A stretch of 64,000 bases of DNA from Pseudovibrio ascidiaceicola (GCF_900114245.1 NZ_FOSK01000006.1:62001-126000), one strand, 5' to 3'. Positions 53,215-62,883 are shown, counted from the first letter of the stretch. Numbers and translations: made by a program. The notes: generated from the letters alone by a model not told the origin.

Positions 53215-54768
53215 TTAGAGCCAGTACTTGGGTGCTTCTACGGCGGCGTTCCAACGTTCTTGAGCTTCCAGCCATGCGTTGTCGGTGCGGGCCTGATGCC
53301 AGCCAGCGACAAAGCCGATGACCGTTGAAACCTCGTTGTTTTGCAAGGATTGCGGAAGTTTCATCGCGACCAGACGATCTGCCATGGCAACATCGTTCAG
53401 GTAGCCGAAGGTATTTTGCAGGCGTTTCAGGCACTTGAGGAAGATGCGCAGGTCTTCTGGTTCATAGAGAGAGCGGAAGAATTCAACCGTATAACGCAGT
53501 TTTTTGAGCGCTTTGCGGAGATCGTGTCGTTGCTCAATGGTGAGGTCCTGCAAGTTCTCTGCGCGCTTTTCGCAGGCCTTCCAGCGCTTGGATAATGCGT
53601 GCTGGGCGAAAACTTCGATTGGTAAGTCCAATTTCTTGAACTCACTTAGTCCCAGGTTCTCTTTCCAGGCTGGGCTGTGTGCGAGCTCTCCCAATTGGAG
53701 TAGGAAGTTGTTGAGTTTTGGATCGATCAGTTCTTGTCTCAGTTCGACTTGTGCTTCCACATGCGCCAATTGAATGGCCTCAAAGAGAGGCTCTACAGAA
53801 TGTGTGTCTGGCAATAACGGAATGACGGGTGTGATGATATCTTCCACCAGCACATCGATATCCCTTTGATTTCCTGCAGTTGTTGCCAGTTGCTTTGCGG
53901 AGGCATCGAGTTCAGCGATGGTGTTATTGTTCGGAAACGCCGCTTTGTAGATGTTGAACGCACTTCTTAATCTGCGCAGTCCGACACGTAACTGATGTGG
54001 GCCTTCAGAGATATTTTGTTGAAGGACGCAAGAGCGGTTGGCGACGATTTGGTTGAGGCATTCGTTGAGGATTTTTTGGAAGGCTGAGCCTGCGTTATCT
54101 TCTGGCTCTAACTCTATGTAGTTGGAGTGGAGCGCTTCTGATGGGAGCTCAGGTGGTTCACCACTTGCCAGTCGGTAGCCAATGCCTGCTTTGTTGCTGT
54201 TGGAAAACAGAATTGGTCGATCTTTCATGAGGGCGCTTGCCAGCTTGTACAAGCTTTCGACCGGGCCTTCCATGAGTTCCAGCTCTACTTCATGGATCGG
54301 ATGTTCTTCGGAGGTTGTTTTGGCTATGCCGGAATCCAACGCCACTTCAATCTTCGCACCTGCTTTGTCCGTATAATAGGCCAAAGTGCGCGTGATGGCG
54401 GTTTCGAACAGAACTCCCCATTCTTTACCTTCCAGCAGAGATATGAGCTGTTGCTTGATTTCATTATCAGAAATCACGCTGAAGTCTGGCTCAATTCCTT
54501 CAATTGGCAGTTCCAGCTCGATCCTTTTGGAGAGCCCGGACTGCATGCCACCACCTTGTTTGATGGTTTGCAGCCAATTGGTGCCGTTATGGCGTGTTCG
54601 TAGTGAGATACGGGCTTTCTTGAGCGTGTGATCTGGCGTGTCATAATACACGGAACGGAGACGTTTTACGGATTGCTCACTGACTGCAAAGCCTTTTGGC
54701 GGTTTTGCTTTAGCCAGTTGCTCCAGAGTTGTTTCGTCTACAGAAAGCTTAAGCTCAATCTCGTGCAT
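53215..54768 (-). CDS. CYTH-CHAD domain protein
   Basis: The 517-residue protein joins a CYTH triphosphate-tunnel domain (E-I-E-L-K at residue 3, R-L-R-S-V-Y-Y-D-T near 38, S-L-R-T-R near 55) to a CHAD domain from about 230 (L-R-V-G-L-R-R-L-R-S-A-F, later L-R-K-A-L-K-K-L-R-Y) whose basic helices bind polyphosphate. Members hydrolyse inorganic triphosphate. It lies convergent to phnF, nine bases apart, so the link to phosphorus metabolism is suggestive only. Confidence 0.92.
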   Translation of the reverse strand: MHEIELKLSVDETTLEQLAKAKPPKGFAVSEQSVKRLRSVYYDTPDHTLKKARISLRTRHNGTNWLQTIKQGGGMQSGLSKRIELELPIEGIEPDFSVISDNEIKQQLISLLEGKEWGVLFETAITRTLAYYTDKAGAKIEVALDSGIAKTTSEEHPIHEVELELMEGPVESLYKLASALMKDRPILFSNSNKAGIGYRLASGEPPELPSEALHSNYIELEPEDNAGSAFQKILNECLNQIVANRSCVLQQNISEGPHQLRVGLRRLRSAFNIYKAAFPNNNTIAELDASAKQLATTAGNQRDIDVLVEDIITPVIPLLPDTHSVEPLFEAIQLAHVEAQVELRQELIDPKLNNFLLQLGELAHSPAWKENLGLSEFKKLDLPIEVFAQHALSKRWKACEKRAENLQDLTIEQRHDLRKALKKLRYTVEFFRSLYEPEDLRIFLKCLKRLQNTFGYLNDVAMADRLVAMKLPQSLQNNEVSTVIGFVAGWHQARTDNAWLEAQERWNAAVEAPKYWL

Positions 54769-54965
54769 GATTGCCGGGCCACCCTATGCACAGCGTGCGA
54801 AGTGGAAGCTTGTTCCATCCCACTCTTGTTGATTTTACGTAGTAAACATCTCGCGAACGCACCCCCCTGTAAAGGGTGCAAAACGTCTATGGGAATTTAT
54901 CAAAGATATAATCCCTATTTGGCAATGGTATTATGAAATGTGCCAGATTAATGCCCGTTGGTGGG

Positions 54966-55721
54966 TTATGCGGGCGTGAGTGGATCCTGCTGGAACAGGT
55001 AGGCATCAAAAGCAGGATCATCGACGTCTGATAAATCCATCAGGCGTTTCTTGACGTTCTCAAGGTGTTGCCACATCGCTTGTTTTGCTGCTTGCGGGTC
55101 TCTTCGCTGCAGGGCGTCAAGGATGTCTTGATGGTCGTTGAGCCATTCTTCGCGATAGGTATTGTCAAAGATGCGTTCGTGCAACTTATCCCACATTCTG
55201 GAGCGGGTGCGTTGTTGCCAGAGGTTTCTGACCATGTCGACCAGCACAGAGTTCTGCGTGGCCTCTGCTATGAGCAGGTGGAACTCTTCGTCCGCTTCAT
55301 ACCCGCCGGAGCCTTTTGCAAGGTCTTCGCGTTCACGTTCCAGAGCATCACGCATACGCAAGATATCTGCTTTGGTGACCATGGAGGCTGCGAAGGCGGC
55401 GATGTTGCTCTCCATAAGCTGGCGTGCCTGAAGGAGCTCAAATGGGCCAATGTCTTCCAGATTTGAAGTGGGAGTAACTTGCTCCGCATCCGGTAGGCGC
55501 ACAACGTAAGTGCCTGATCCTTTGCGTACATCAATCAAGCCCTCAATCTCAAGCATGATCATAGCTTCGCGCAGGAGTGAGCGGCTAACGTTCATTTCTT
55601 CAGCAATCTGGCGCTCCGGGCGCAAGCGATCCCCAACCTTGAACGTTCCGTTGCCTAACTCTTTGCGCAAGACCTCAGCTACTTCCTGATAGCGGCGACG
55701 CTGACCATCCATTTCGCTCAT
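54966..55721 (-). CDS. FadR-subfamily GntR regulator
   Basis: The 251-residue protein has a GntR winged helix (L-R-P-E-R-Q-I-A, then V-S-R-S-L-L-R-E-A) and an all-helical FCD domain with E-F-H-L-L-I-A near 150. FCD regulators usually sense sugar acids or organic acids. It lies downstream of an orphan TRAP binding-protein gene on the same strand, so it may control uptake of that protein's ligand. The terminator between the two limits cotranscription. Confidence 0.88.
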   Translation of the reverse strand: MSEMDGQRRRYQEVAEVLRKELGNGTFKVGDRLRPERQIAEEMNVSRSLLREAMIMLEIEGLIDVRKGSGTYVVRLPDAEQVTPTSNLEDIGPFELLQARQLMESNIAAFAASMVTKADILRMRDALEREREDLAKGSGGYEADEEFHLLIAEATQNSVLVDMVRNLWQQRTRSRMWDKLHERIFDNTYREEWLNDHQDILDALQRRDPQAAKQAMWQHLENVKKRLMDLSDVDDPAFDAYLFQQDPLTPA

Positions 55722-55804
55722 TCTCCCATGCCTGCGCGGTTTGGCGGATTTTTAGTGATTGCTGCACGCTTAAGATACTAAATAAAGCAGATTTGCAAGC
55801 GAGA

Positions 55805-55842
55805 CAAAAGGCCAGAGATTTGCCTTGGTACTCTGACCTTTC
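55805..55842 (-). terminator. Terminator of the TRAP binding-protein gene
   Basis: On the minus strand AAGGTCAGAG pairs with CTCTGGCCTT (one wobble), followed by TTGTCTC. It lies between the binding-protein and regulator genes. Confidence 0.65.
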
Positions 55843-55859
55843 TTATTCCATTAGAAGGC

Positions 55860-56843
55860 TTATTGGGTCAATGCTTTGATGCGTGTGATCAGAGAGCCAA
55901 CTCTTTCAGACTTTTCCGCTGCTTCTGCATGCATCGGTAGAACAGCTTCAATGAATGGTGCTTTATCCACCTCAATAAACTTCACATTAAGCTCGGACTT
56001 TGCCTGCTCTATATGCTTCTTGGTCATCTCGTTCCATTGCGCACGATGGAAGTGCATGGAGGACTTGGCAGCAGCACGAATTGCTGTTTGCTCATCGGAG
56101 TTTAATGAATTCCAGACAGTAGTTGAAATGACCACGATGGACGGGATCATTGTGTGGCCGTCATCGGAGTAAACCTTGGAGACTTCACCATGACGGGCCG
56201 TGGTCAGCGCCAGTGGGTTATTCTCTGCACCATCAACCACGCCCTGCTGAAGTGCGCTGTACAATTCGCCCCAGGATATCGGCGTTGGGCTGCCGCCGAG
56301 CAGTTCTACCATGCGGATTGCGGAGGGTGACGGCTGGACGCGGATCTTCATGCCTTTGAGATCAGCTGGTGAGTGGATTTCCTTGTTGGCGTAGAAGGAG
56401 CGGGCGCCTTCCACGTAAAAGGTCAGACCAATGAAGCCTTTGTCTGCCGATGCTGCAAGGATGTCATCACCGATTGGGCCGCTGAGAACATCGAAATAAT
56501 GGTTCTCGTCTACAAAGATGTAAGGCAGGTTCAGTGCTGAGTAGGACTCTTCAAAGGCTTCTAGTTCGCTGGCATTGGTTTTGGCCATTGCGAGGGTGCC
56601 TTCTTGCACTAACTCCATGGATTCCCTTTGCGTTCCCAGTGCGCCGTTGCCGTAGATGCGGATTTTGAGAGAGCCATCAGTGGCTTCTGCAACTTTGTCT
56701 GCCATGTGCTGCATGGAGATGTGCAGAGGATGCTCTGGTCCCTGATTATGGCTGAGTTTCAATGTCTTCGCGTAGCCGAATGAAGTTGTTGCAAGCAGAG
56801 CTGCACACAGAACTGTGGCTTTGGCAATCTTTCTCGTAAACAT
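55860..56843 (-). CDS. TRAP transporter binding protein (DctP family), no membrane partners nearby
   Basis: The 327-residue periplasmic protein has a signal peptide (cleavage near residue 25, G-Y-A-K) and the DctP fold, including G-M-K-I-R-V-Q-P-S near residue 168, where the arginine binds the ligand carboxylate, and N-N-P-L-A near 208. Ligands are typically C4-dicarboxylates or sugar acids. DctQ and DctM genes are not adjacent: upstream is a copper ATPase, downstream a FadR-like regulator. Confidence 0.9.
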   Translation of the reverse strand: MFTRKIAKATVLCAALLATTSFGYAKTLKLSHNQGPEHPLHISMQHMADKVAEATDGSLKIRIYGNGALGTQRESMELVQEGTLAMAKTNASELEAFEESYSALNLPYIFVDENHYFDVLSGPIGDDILAASADKGFIGLTFYVEGARSFYANKEIHSPADLKGMKIRVQPSPSAIRMVELLGGSPTPISWGELYSALQQGVVDGAENNPLALTTARHGEVSKVYSDDGHTMIPSIVVISTTVWNSLNSDEQTAIRAAAKSSMHFHRAQWNEMTKKHIEQAKSELNVKFIEVDKAPFIEAVLPMHAEAAEKSERVGSLITRIKALTQ

Positions 56844-56939
56844 ACACTTCCCCCCGAGTGATCGCAGCGAATGTATTCGTGAGATGAAACTATAGAATGC
56901 TGAGGCTGCGATATGTAATGGAAAGAATTGGATGGATTT

Positions 56940-57119
56940 GAGGAGTTGTCAAACCATTTTATATATTGGTTGACCTTATAAAGAGCTTATTTGTTTTCCG
57001 TCTAACCGAATTATTTGTAATGGATCAGCTTGATAGGAGAATAGAAGCATTATTTTTCACTTTTGCTCTCGTATGATTGGTCGGAGTTCTTCTAAGAAAT
57101 GGTTGTATTGGTCAACCAT
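56940..57119. promoter_or_regulatory. Cluster of TGGTnnACC-like motifs upstream of the TRAP gene
   Basis: The gap holds GTTGTCAAACCA near 56946-56957, TTGGTTGACC at 56966-56975, TTGGTCGG near 57077-57084 and a perfect inverted repeat ATGGTTG-N7-CAACCAT at 57099-57119. The TGGT/ACC core resembles operators of FadR-family repressors, so the regulator encoded at 54966-55721 is the obvious candidate. Confidence 0.45.
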
Positions 57120-57133
57120 AAGACCAGAAGGTA

Positions 57134-57166
57134 CAAAAAAGCCCCTGAACTTGTCATTCAGGGGCT
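57134..57166 (-). terminator. Terminator of the copper ATPase gene
   Basis: On the minus strand AGCCCCTGAA pairs perfectly with TTCAGGGGCT and is followed by six T residues. Confidence 0.92.
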
Positions 57167-57178
57167 GGATTGGTGATA

Positions 57179-59404
57179 TCAGCTCATGTTTTTCGGTTTC
57201 CAGCGCCGCAGCAGCATGGCGTTGGTAACCACGGAGACAGAACTCATGGCCATGGCAGCTCCTGCGATGACAGGGGAGAGCAATCCCAGTGCTGCCAGCG
57301 GAATGCCGATGATGTTGTAGATGAAGGCCCAGAACAGGTTTTGTCTGATTTTTCTGAGGGTTGCCTTGGAGATGTCCAGCGCTGCCGGGATCATCTTCGG
57401 CTCGGAACGCATGAGTGTGACGCCTGCGGTTTCCAATGCAACATCAGCGCCGGAGCCCATTGCGATGCCAAGGTCTGCAGCTGCCAGAGCAGGGGCGTCG
57501 TTGATGCCGTCGCCGACCATGGCAACTCTATAGCCTTGTTCTTTCAAGTCATTTACGACTTCGTTCTTACCTTCTGGCTGAACGCGTGCCTGGAATTCGT
57601 CAACGCCGACCTGATCTGCGATGTTCTTTGCCGCGAGTTCGGTGTCGCCGGTGATCATCACTGTGCGAATGCCTTGTTTCTTAAGGGATTCTACAGCCTC
57701 ACGAGCGGAGTCCCGTGCTTGATCAACAAAGGCGAGAACACCGATTGCACGATCACCAAGAGCGACTGTGACTGCGGTTTTACCTGAGGATTCATAAGTC
57801 TTTACAAGGCCGTCACCCATCATGGATGGGGCGACATTCAGGTCTTTCATCAGGGCTGTGTTGCCGATGGAGACCTGCTGACCAGTAAGCTCCGCAATCA
57901 GGCCTTTGCCGGGGATAGCTTTGATGGAGCGTGGGCGGGTGAGCTTAAGGTTGCGCTCTTCCGCAGCGCGGATAAGTGCGCTTGCAAGGGGATGCTCACT
58001 GCCCAGCTGGATGCTGGCTGCGATTGTGAGCAGGCGGTCGTCATTGCGATCAAACGCCTGAGCATCCGTCAGAACTGGCTTGCCGATGGTCAGCGTGCCG
58101 GTCTTATCGAAGAGGATGGTATCGACCTTATGGGCGCGTTCCAGCGCTTCGATATCGCGGATAAGTATGCCCGCCTTCGCAGCAGCGCCGGTGCCCGCGA
58201 CCAGTGCTGTTGGGGTAGCAAGTCCCAGTGCGCATGGGCAGGCGATGACGAGGACGGCGACCGATGCGCTGACGGCTGTTGTGACATCGCCGGAGTAAAG
58301 CATCCAGCCAGCGAAGGTTGCGAGGGCGATCAGCACGATAACGGGAACAAAAATAGCTGCGACTTTGTCGACTAATTTTTGCAGCGGTGCCTTGGAGGCC
58401 TGTGCGCCTTCTACAAGGCGGATAATTTGAGCTAAGCGTGTTGATTCACCAAGGGCAGTGGTGCGGACAAAAATTGCACCTGCTCCGTTGATTGTTCCAC
58501 CGGTTACCTGATCACCCTTGTTTTTGTGTACGGGCAGGTTCTCACCGGTGAGCATAGATTCATCCAGCTCGCTCTCGCCCTCTTCAATCAGGCCATCGGT
58601 TGGAACGCACTCGCCGGGTTTGATAACAATGTAATCGCCGAGGCGCAGATCTGAGATGCTGACGGGGATAATCTTATCGCCAACGATTTTGTTGGCTGTG
58701 GTTGGGCGCAGAGCAATCAGAGAACGAACAGCCGCGGAAGTGGAACGTTTCGCCCGTATTTCCAGATACTTACCCATCAAGATGAGGGTGAGGATGACGG
58801 CGGATGCTTCAAAATAGAGGTCTGTCGCCTGAGCCTGCGCTGCGAAGAAGACGTTATAAACGCTGTATAGATAAGCGGCAGATGTGCCTAGCGAGACGAG
58901 GACATCCATGTTGGCGCCGCCATGGCGCAGCGCTGCAAATGCCCCTTTGTAGAATCGCGCACCGACGAAAAGTTGGATTGGCGTTGCTAATGCAAACTGC
59001 AGTACGCCAGAGAGCTCGAACTGCACGCCAAACGCCATCAAAACCATTGGAATGACTAGTGGAATCGCAAGAAGCGTTGAAAGCGCGAAAAGTTGAAAGG
59101 TTTTGCGTTCTTCTGCGTCGCTATGTGCTTCGCGCTCTTCAAAAGCCTTCTTTGCTGCCTCTGCCTCGTCCCGGCGCTCCTTTGCCTCAAAACCAGCTGT
59201 TGAGACCACGTCCACCAGATCATTTGCGGCGACCTGAGGCAGGTGTTCCACCTCTGCCATTTCAAGTGCGAAATTGACCGTGGCTTTGACTACACCCTCG
59301 GTTGCCTGGAGGGTCTTCTCCAAGCGAGATGCGCAACCTGCACATGTCATTCCGGTGATGTCGAGTTTGACGGTTTGGGCTGCAGAGGCTGAGGGTGCGT
59401 TCAT
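57179..59404 (-). CDS. copA: Copper-exporting P-type ATPase (P1B)
   Basis: The 741-residue pump has one N-terminal heavy-metal domain (G-M-T-C-A-G-C at residue 18), eight membrane segments, the T-G-E loop, the Cu(I)-binding C-P-C in A-C-P-C-A-L-G-L-A-T-P near 395, the phosphorylation site D-K-T-G-T, and the M-V-G-D-G-I-N-D-A-P-A-L hinge. It exports Cu(I) from the cytoplasm. The gene stands alone; no cueR-like gene is adjacent. A TTGACC-like -35 box lies about 70 bases upstream; no clear CueR operator is recognised. Confidence 0.95.
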   Translation of the reverse strand: MNAPSASAAQTVKLDITGMTCAGCASRLEKTLQATEGVVKATVNFALEMAEVEHLPQVAANDLVDVVSTAGFEAKERRDEAEAAKKAFEEREAHSDAEERKTFQLFALSTLLAIPLVIPMVLMAFGVQFELSGVLQFALATPIQLFVGARFYKGAFAALRHGGANMDVLVSLGTSAAYLYSVYNVFFAAQAQATDLYFEASAVILTLILMGKYLEIRAKRSTSAAVRSLIALRPTTANKIVGDKIIPVSISDLRLGDYIVIKPGECVPTDGLIEEGESELDESMLTGENLPVHKNKGDQVTGGTINGAGAIFVRTTALGESTRLAQIIRLVEGAQASKAPLQKLVDKVAAIFVPVIVLIALATFAGWMLYSGDVTTAVSASVAVLVIACPCALGLATPTALVAGTGAAAKAGILIRDIEALERAHKVDTILFDKTGTLTIGKPVLTDAQAFDRNDDRLLTIAASIQLGSEHPLASALIRAAEERNLKLTRPRSIKAIPGKGLIAELTGQQVSIGNTALMKDLNVAPSMMGDGLVKTYESSGKTAVTVALGDRAIGVLAFVDQARDSAREAVESLKKQGIRTVMITGDTELAAKNIADQVGVDEFQARVQPEGKNEVVNDLKEQGYRVAMVGDGINDAPALAAADLGIAMGSGADVALETAGVTLMRSEPKMIPAALDISKATLRKIRQNLFWAFIYNIIGIPLAALGLLSPVIAGAAMAMSSVSVVTNAMLLRRWKPKNMS

Positions 59405-59674
59405 CAGAGCTATCTTCGGTTGCCGAGTTCAGACCCTCAGGACTTATTACCATTGGTGAGGGCGGGTCAAGAGGTTGTAGAGAGGGTAAATACGCAAGCT
59501 CTCCTATGTGATGTAGTCGTGTTGTGATCCTGATCGCAGCCAAGACCTCAGCCTGATCATTTTTGCAGAGAACACATAGGGTTTTGCGCTGTTTGACCAC
59601 TCCTTGCTCCTTTGGTGCGGAAAGACGCTCTGTGGATAGTCACGTAATGGGAACGAGCGGCGTCTGATCGAAGG

Positions 59675-60553
59675 CTATGCCAGCAGGAGTGAGATGATCT
59701 GGGTGATCTCTTTTGATGGGGTTGGCAGGCTGGCGCATTCCAGGATGAGGGATTTTTCGGTTGGTTGCCATTGGGTGAAAGGGGCTTTGATGTCGCCTTT
59801 GTTCAAAGACGGTTCGACAAGGACTTTGTGGCCCATGAGGATTCCTGCGCCGTTCTTCGCTTCTTCCAATGCTATGGCGTAGAGGGAATAACTTGGGCCA
59901 TCGCTCAAGCCGTCCAGACTTGGTGCATTTGTGCTGGCCCAGATCTGCCAGTCCTCTGCCCAGATCACATCGTGGAGGAAGGTTTTTGTCTCAAGGTCCT
60001 GTGGTTCTTTCAAACTCACTGCTGTTGCAGGAGAACAGACCGGGGTGATGAGATCTTCTGAGATGATGCGTTCGTGAGCTGTGCCTTTGGGCTTACCGAT
60101 GAAGATGGAAAGGTCGTAGATCTCACGGTCCAGATTGGGCGGCGTTTCCAGTGCGATGACGGAGATGTTGGTCTCTGGCAAAGCCTCTCTGATTTTGGGC
60201 AGGCGAGGGGAAAGCCAGAGTTGGGCGACGCTTGGCAGGGCGGCGATGTGAATGGTTTTGCGGCTGGTTTTGGCGCGTATTTGCCGGACTGCGTTGCCCA
60301 GTTCATCGAAGGCCTTAGAGAAATGCGGAGCAACTTCCAATCCCAGTTCCGTTAGGTGGACACCTTGAGAGCGGCGCTCAAACAGGTCTGCGCCAACCCA
60401 TTCTTCCAGTGCTTTGATATGCTGCGAGACGGCGCCGGGTGTGACGCTCAGTTCTTCTGCTGCATTAGCAAAACCACCGAGGCGGGCGGCTGCTTCGAAC
60501 GCGCGGAGAGCGTTGAGAGGCGGCCCTTTAGGACGGGAAGGAGAGACTGACAT
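59675..60553 (-). CDS. LysR family regulator (GcvA-like)
   Basis: The 292-residue LysR protein has the GcvA-type HTH (P-L-N-A-L-R-A-F-E-A-A-A-R-L-G-G-F, then T-P-G-A-V-S-Q-H-I) and an effector domain of normal length. It diverges from the SHMT-like gene, and a near-palindrome GCCTTAG/CTAGGC at about 60560-60577 in the short gap is a plausible binding site. GcvA itself regulates glycine cleavage, which fits one-carbon or hydroxy-amino-acid metabolism for the target. Confidence 0.9.
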   Translation of the reverse strand: MSVSPSRPKGPPLNALRAFEAAARLGGFANAAEELSVTPGAVSQHIKALEEWVGADLFERRSQGVHLTELGLEVAPHFSKAFDELGNAVRQIRAKTSRKTIHIAALPSVAQLWLSPRLPKIREALPETNISVIALETPPNLDREIYDLSIFIGKPKGTAHERIISEDLITPVCSPATAVSLKEPQDLETKTFLHDVIWAEDWQIWASTNAPSLDGLSDGPSYSLYAIALEEAKNGAGILMGHKVLVEPSLNKGDIKAPFTQWQPTEKSLILECASLPTPSKEITQIISLLLA

Positions 60554-60651
60554 GACTTAGCCTTAGTTTTTCTAGGCCAATAATTACATATTCTGGTTTG
60601 CGCTCTCAAGCGTTCTGTCCGCACACTCCTCTCAGCAATTGGGAGGTTGTG

Positions 60652-61989
60652 ATGGTTTTAGCGAAACGAAATTGGGTTCCGGCTGAATGTGAAGGGCTGG
60701 TGCAGGAGGTTGCGCAGCGGACGCAGGCTCAGAGTTCTGCAGTTCTTTTGGGTCGGTTGGATGCGTTGGCATCTCAGAACAGGGAAATTCATGAGGATCA
60801 GTGCTTCAACCTAAACCCGGCTACGAATGTGATGAACCCAAGGGCTGAAGCGCTTCTGGCTTCTGGCATCGGTTCTCGCCCATCTCTCGGCTACCCCGGT
60901 GATAAATACGAGATGGGGCTGGAAGCTATTGAAGAGATTGAGGTGATCGCGGCTGAGCTGAGCGCGGAAGTGTTTGATGCGCAGTATGCTGAGATCCGGG
61001 TTCCTTCCGGTGCTATCGCCAATCTTTATGGGTTTATGGCGACTTGTCAGCCAGGGGACACCATTATTGCGCCTCCAGCCTCGATTGGAGGGCATGTGAC
61101 CCACCACATTGCGGGATGTGCCGGGCTTTATGGTTTGCGTACTGTGCCTGCGCCCGTGAATGCGGATGGCTACACCATTGATGTGGAGGGGCTGCGTGAG
61201 CTTGCTAAAGCAGAAAAGCCGAAACTGATCACGGTTGGGTCCAGTCTCAACCTCTTTGAACATCCTGTGCGGGCTATTCGCGAGATCGCCGATGAAGTGG
61301 GTGCGAAGGTGATGTTTGATGCGGCGCATCAATGCGGGATCATTGCTGGCAAAGCCTGGTCGAACCCATTGGATGAAGGCGCTCATTTTATGACCATGAG
61401 CACCTACAAGAGCCTTGGTGGGCCTGCGGGTGGATTGATCGTCTCCAATGACGCTGCGTTGGTTGAACGTATGGATGCTATCGCGTTTCCGGGGATGACT
61501 GCCAACTTTGATGCAGCGAAGTCTGCCGCGCTGGCGGTGACCATGCTGGATTGGCGAGATTACGGGCAAGTGTATGCTGCTGAGATGATTGCTCTTTCAA
61601 AAGCTCTGGCACAGGCGCTTGATGAGGAGGGTATTCCTGTGTTTGCCAAGGCACAGGGCTTTACGCAGTCACATCAGTTTGCTGTTGAAGCAGCTTCGTT
61701 TGGGGGAGGGCAGGCGGCTTCCAAGAAACTCCGTAAGGCTGGATTCCTTGCCTGTGGCATTGGCTTGCCGATTGCTGAGGTTGAGGGAGACATGAACGGG
61801 CTGCGTATCGGGACGCCTGAGCTAGTGCGCTGGGGTATTGGTACCAACCATGCGAATGAGATGGCGCGATTGATTGCAGCTGCTCTGCGCTCGGACCAGC
61901 CCGCGCAGTATCTGCCTCAGGTTTCTGCATGGCGTCAGCAGTTCAAGAAACTGCATTATGTGATAGCCGAAGAGCCGGTGTCAGCCTAG
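60652..61989 (+). CDS. SHMT-like PLP-dependent enzyme
   Basis: The 445-residue fold-type I enzyme aligns by eye with serine hydroxymethyltransferase: G-Y-P-G-D-K-Y near residue 77, D-A-A-H-Q-C-G near 222, and the Schiff-base lysine in S-T-Y-K-S-L-G-G-P-A-G-G near 248 (SHMT has T-H-K-T-L-R-G-P-R-G-G). It departs from GlyA at several key places, including the lack of the E-N-x-x-S start motif, so it is a paralogue, perhaps acting on alpha-methylserine or another beta-hydroxy-amino acid. Start set by GGGAGG before ATG 60652. Confidence 0.85.
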   Translation: MVLAKRNWVPAECEGLVQEVAQRTQAQSSAVLLGRLDALASQNREIHEDQCFNLNPATNVMNPRAEALLASGIGSRPSLGYPGDKYEMGLEAIEEIEVIAAELSAEVFDAQYAEIRVPSGAIANLYGFMATCQPGDTIIAPPASIGGHVTHHIAGCAGLYGLRTVPAPVNADGYTIDVEGLRELAKAEKPKLITVGSSLNLFEHPVRAIREIADEVGAKVMFDAAHQCGIIAGKAWSNPLDEGAHFMTMSTYKSLGGPAGGLIVSNDAALVERMDAIAFPGMTANFDAAKSAALAVTMLDWRDYGQVYAAEMIALSKALAQALDEEGIPVFAKAQGFTQSHQFAVEAASFGGGQAASKKLRKAGFLACGIGLPIAEVEGDMNGLRIGTPELVRWGIGTNHANEMARLIAAALRSDQPAQYLPQVSAWRQQFKKLHYVIAEEPVSA

Positions 61990-62883
61990 CAGTTGTTTGC
62001 TTGAGAGTGTGTCCGCTAGGAGGTCGAAGACCAGGCGGATGCGTTTTGAGGTGTGCAGTTCGCGGTGGGTTGCCAGCCAGAAGGGCACGACGAATGGCTC
62101 AAAGCTTGGCAGTACCTGTTCCATTTCCGGGAACATTTCTGCAATCTCTTTGATCATGACGATGATGCCGAGATCGTTTCTGACCAGTTGCCACCCCACC
62201 AGCCCGCTTGCGGTTGTTAGTTTGAAATTGCTTTCTGTGAGTGGCAGGCCTGAATCTGTGAAGTACTTGAGGAACTTGTCTGGCCTATCGAAGGCGATGA
62301 ATTCGTGGTTTGCCATGTCATTGGCCGATTGTGGACGGCCCTTGCGGTTCAGATAGGTTTTGCTGGCGTAGAAGTGTGCGGTGGTTTCTCTTACCAGCCT
62401 TGCTGTCAGGTCTGGCTGCTCCGGGCGGACATGGCGGATGGCGATGTCTGCTTCGCGTTGCTGCAAATCACTGACGGAGTTGGTGGCGATAATCTCCATG
62501 TGAATGCCGGGTGCGATCTCGCGCAATTGCTTTAAGATTGGCGTGAGGAGGAAGGCAGAAGCGGTGTCACTTGCGCTGATGCAGACGGTTCCGTCGATCT
62601 CCTGAGACTGGCCGGAAGCTGCCAGTGAGATGCGGTTGGCGGCCTCTCCCATGGATTTCACATGCTCCAGCAGTTCAAAGCCTGCCTGTGTGAGGGTGAG
62701 AGAGCGGCCAACACGCTCAAACAGTGTTACGCCAAGGGCTTCTTCCAGTGCGGAGACCTGTCTGCCCAACGTGGGCTGTGTGAGGCCGAGGGCTCTTGCC
62801 GCAGCCGAAAGGGAGCCTTCCTCTGCTGTGACGAGGAAAGCGCGGGCCTGATTCCAGTCGAATGAGACGCTCTGCCAATTCAT
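61981..62883 (-). CDS. LysR family regulator
   Basis: The 300-residue protein has a canonical LysR HTH (A-R-A-F-L-V-T-A-E-E-G-S-L-S-A-A-A-R-A-L-G-L-T) and an effector-binding domain. Its 3' end overlaps the convergent SHMT-like gene by nine bases. It diverges from a methyltransferase gene; its start codon lies within the left arm of a 10 bp inverted repeat. Confidence 0.9.
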   Translation of the reverse strand: MNWQSVSFDWNQARAFLVTAEEGSLSAAARALGLTQPTLGRQVSALEEALGVTLFERVGRSLTLTQAGFELLEHVKSMGEAANRISLAASGQSQEIDGTVCISASDTASAFLLTPILKQLREIAPGIHMEIIATNSVSDLQQREADIAIRHVRPEQPDLTARLVRETTAHFYASKTYLNRKGRPQSANDMANHEFIAFDRPDKFLKYFTDSGLPLTESNFKLTTASGLVGWQLVRNDLGIIVMIKEIAEMFPEMEQVLPSFEPFVVPFWLATHRELHTSKRIRLVFDLLADTLSSKQLLG

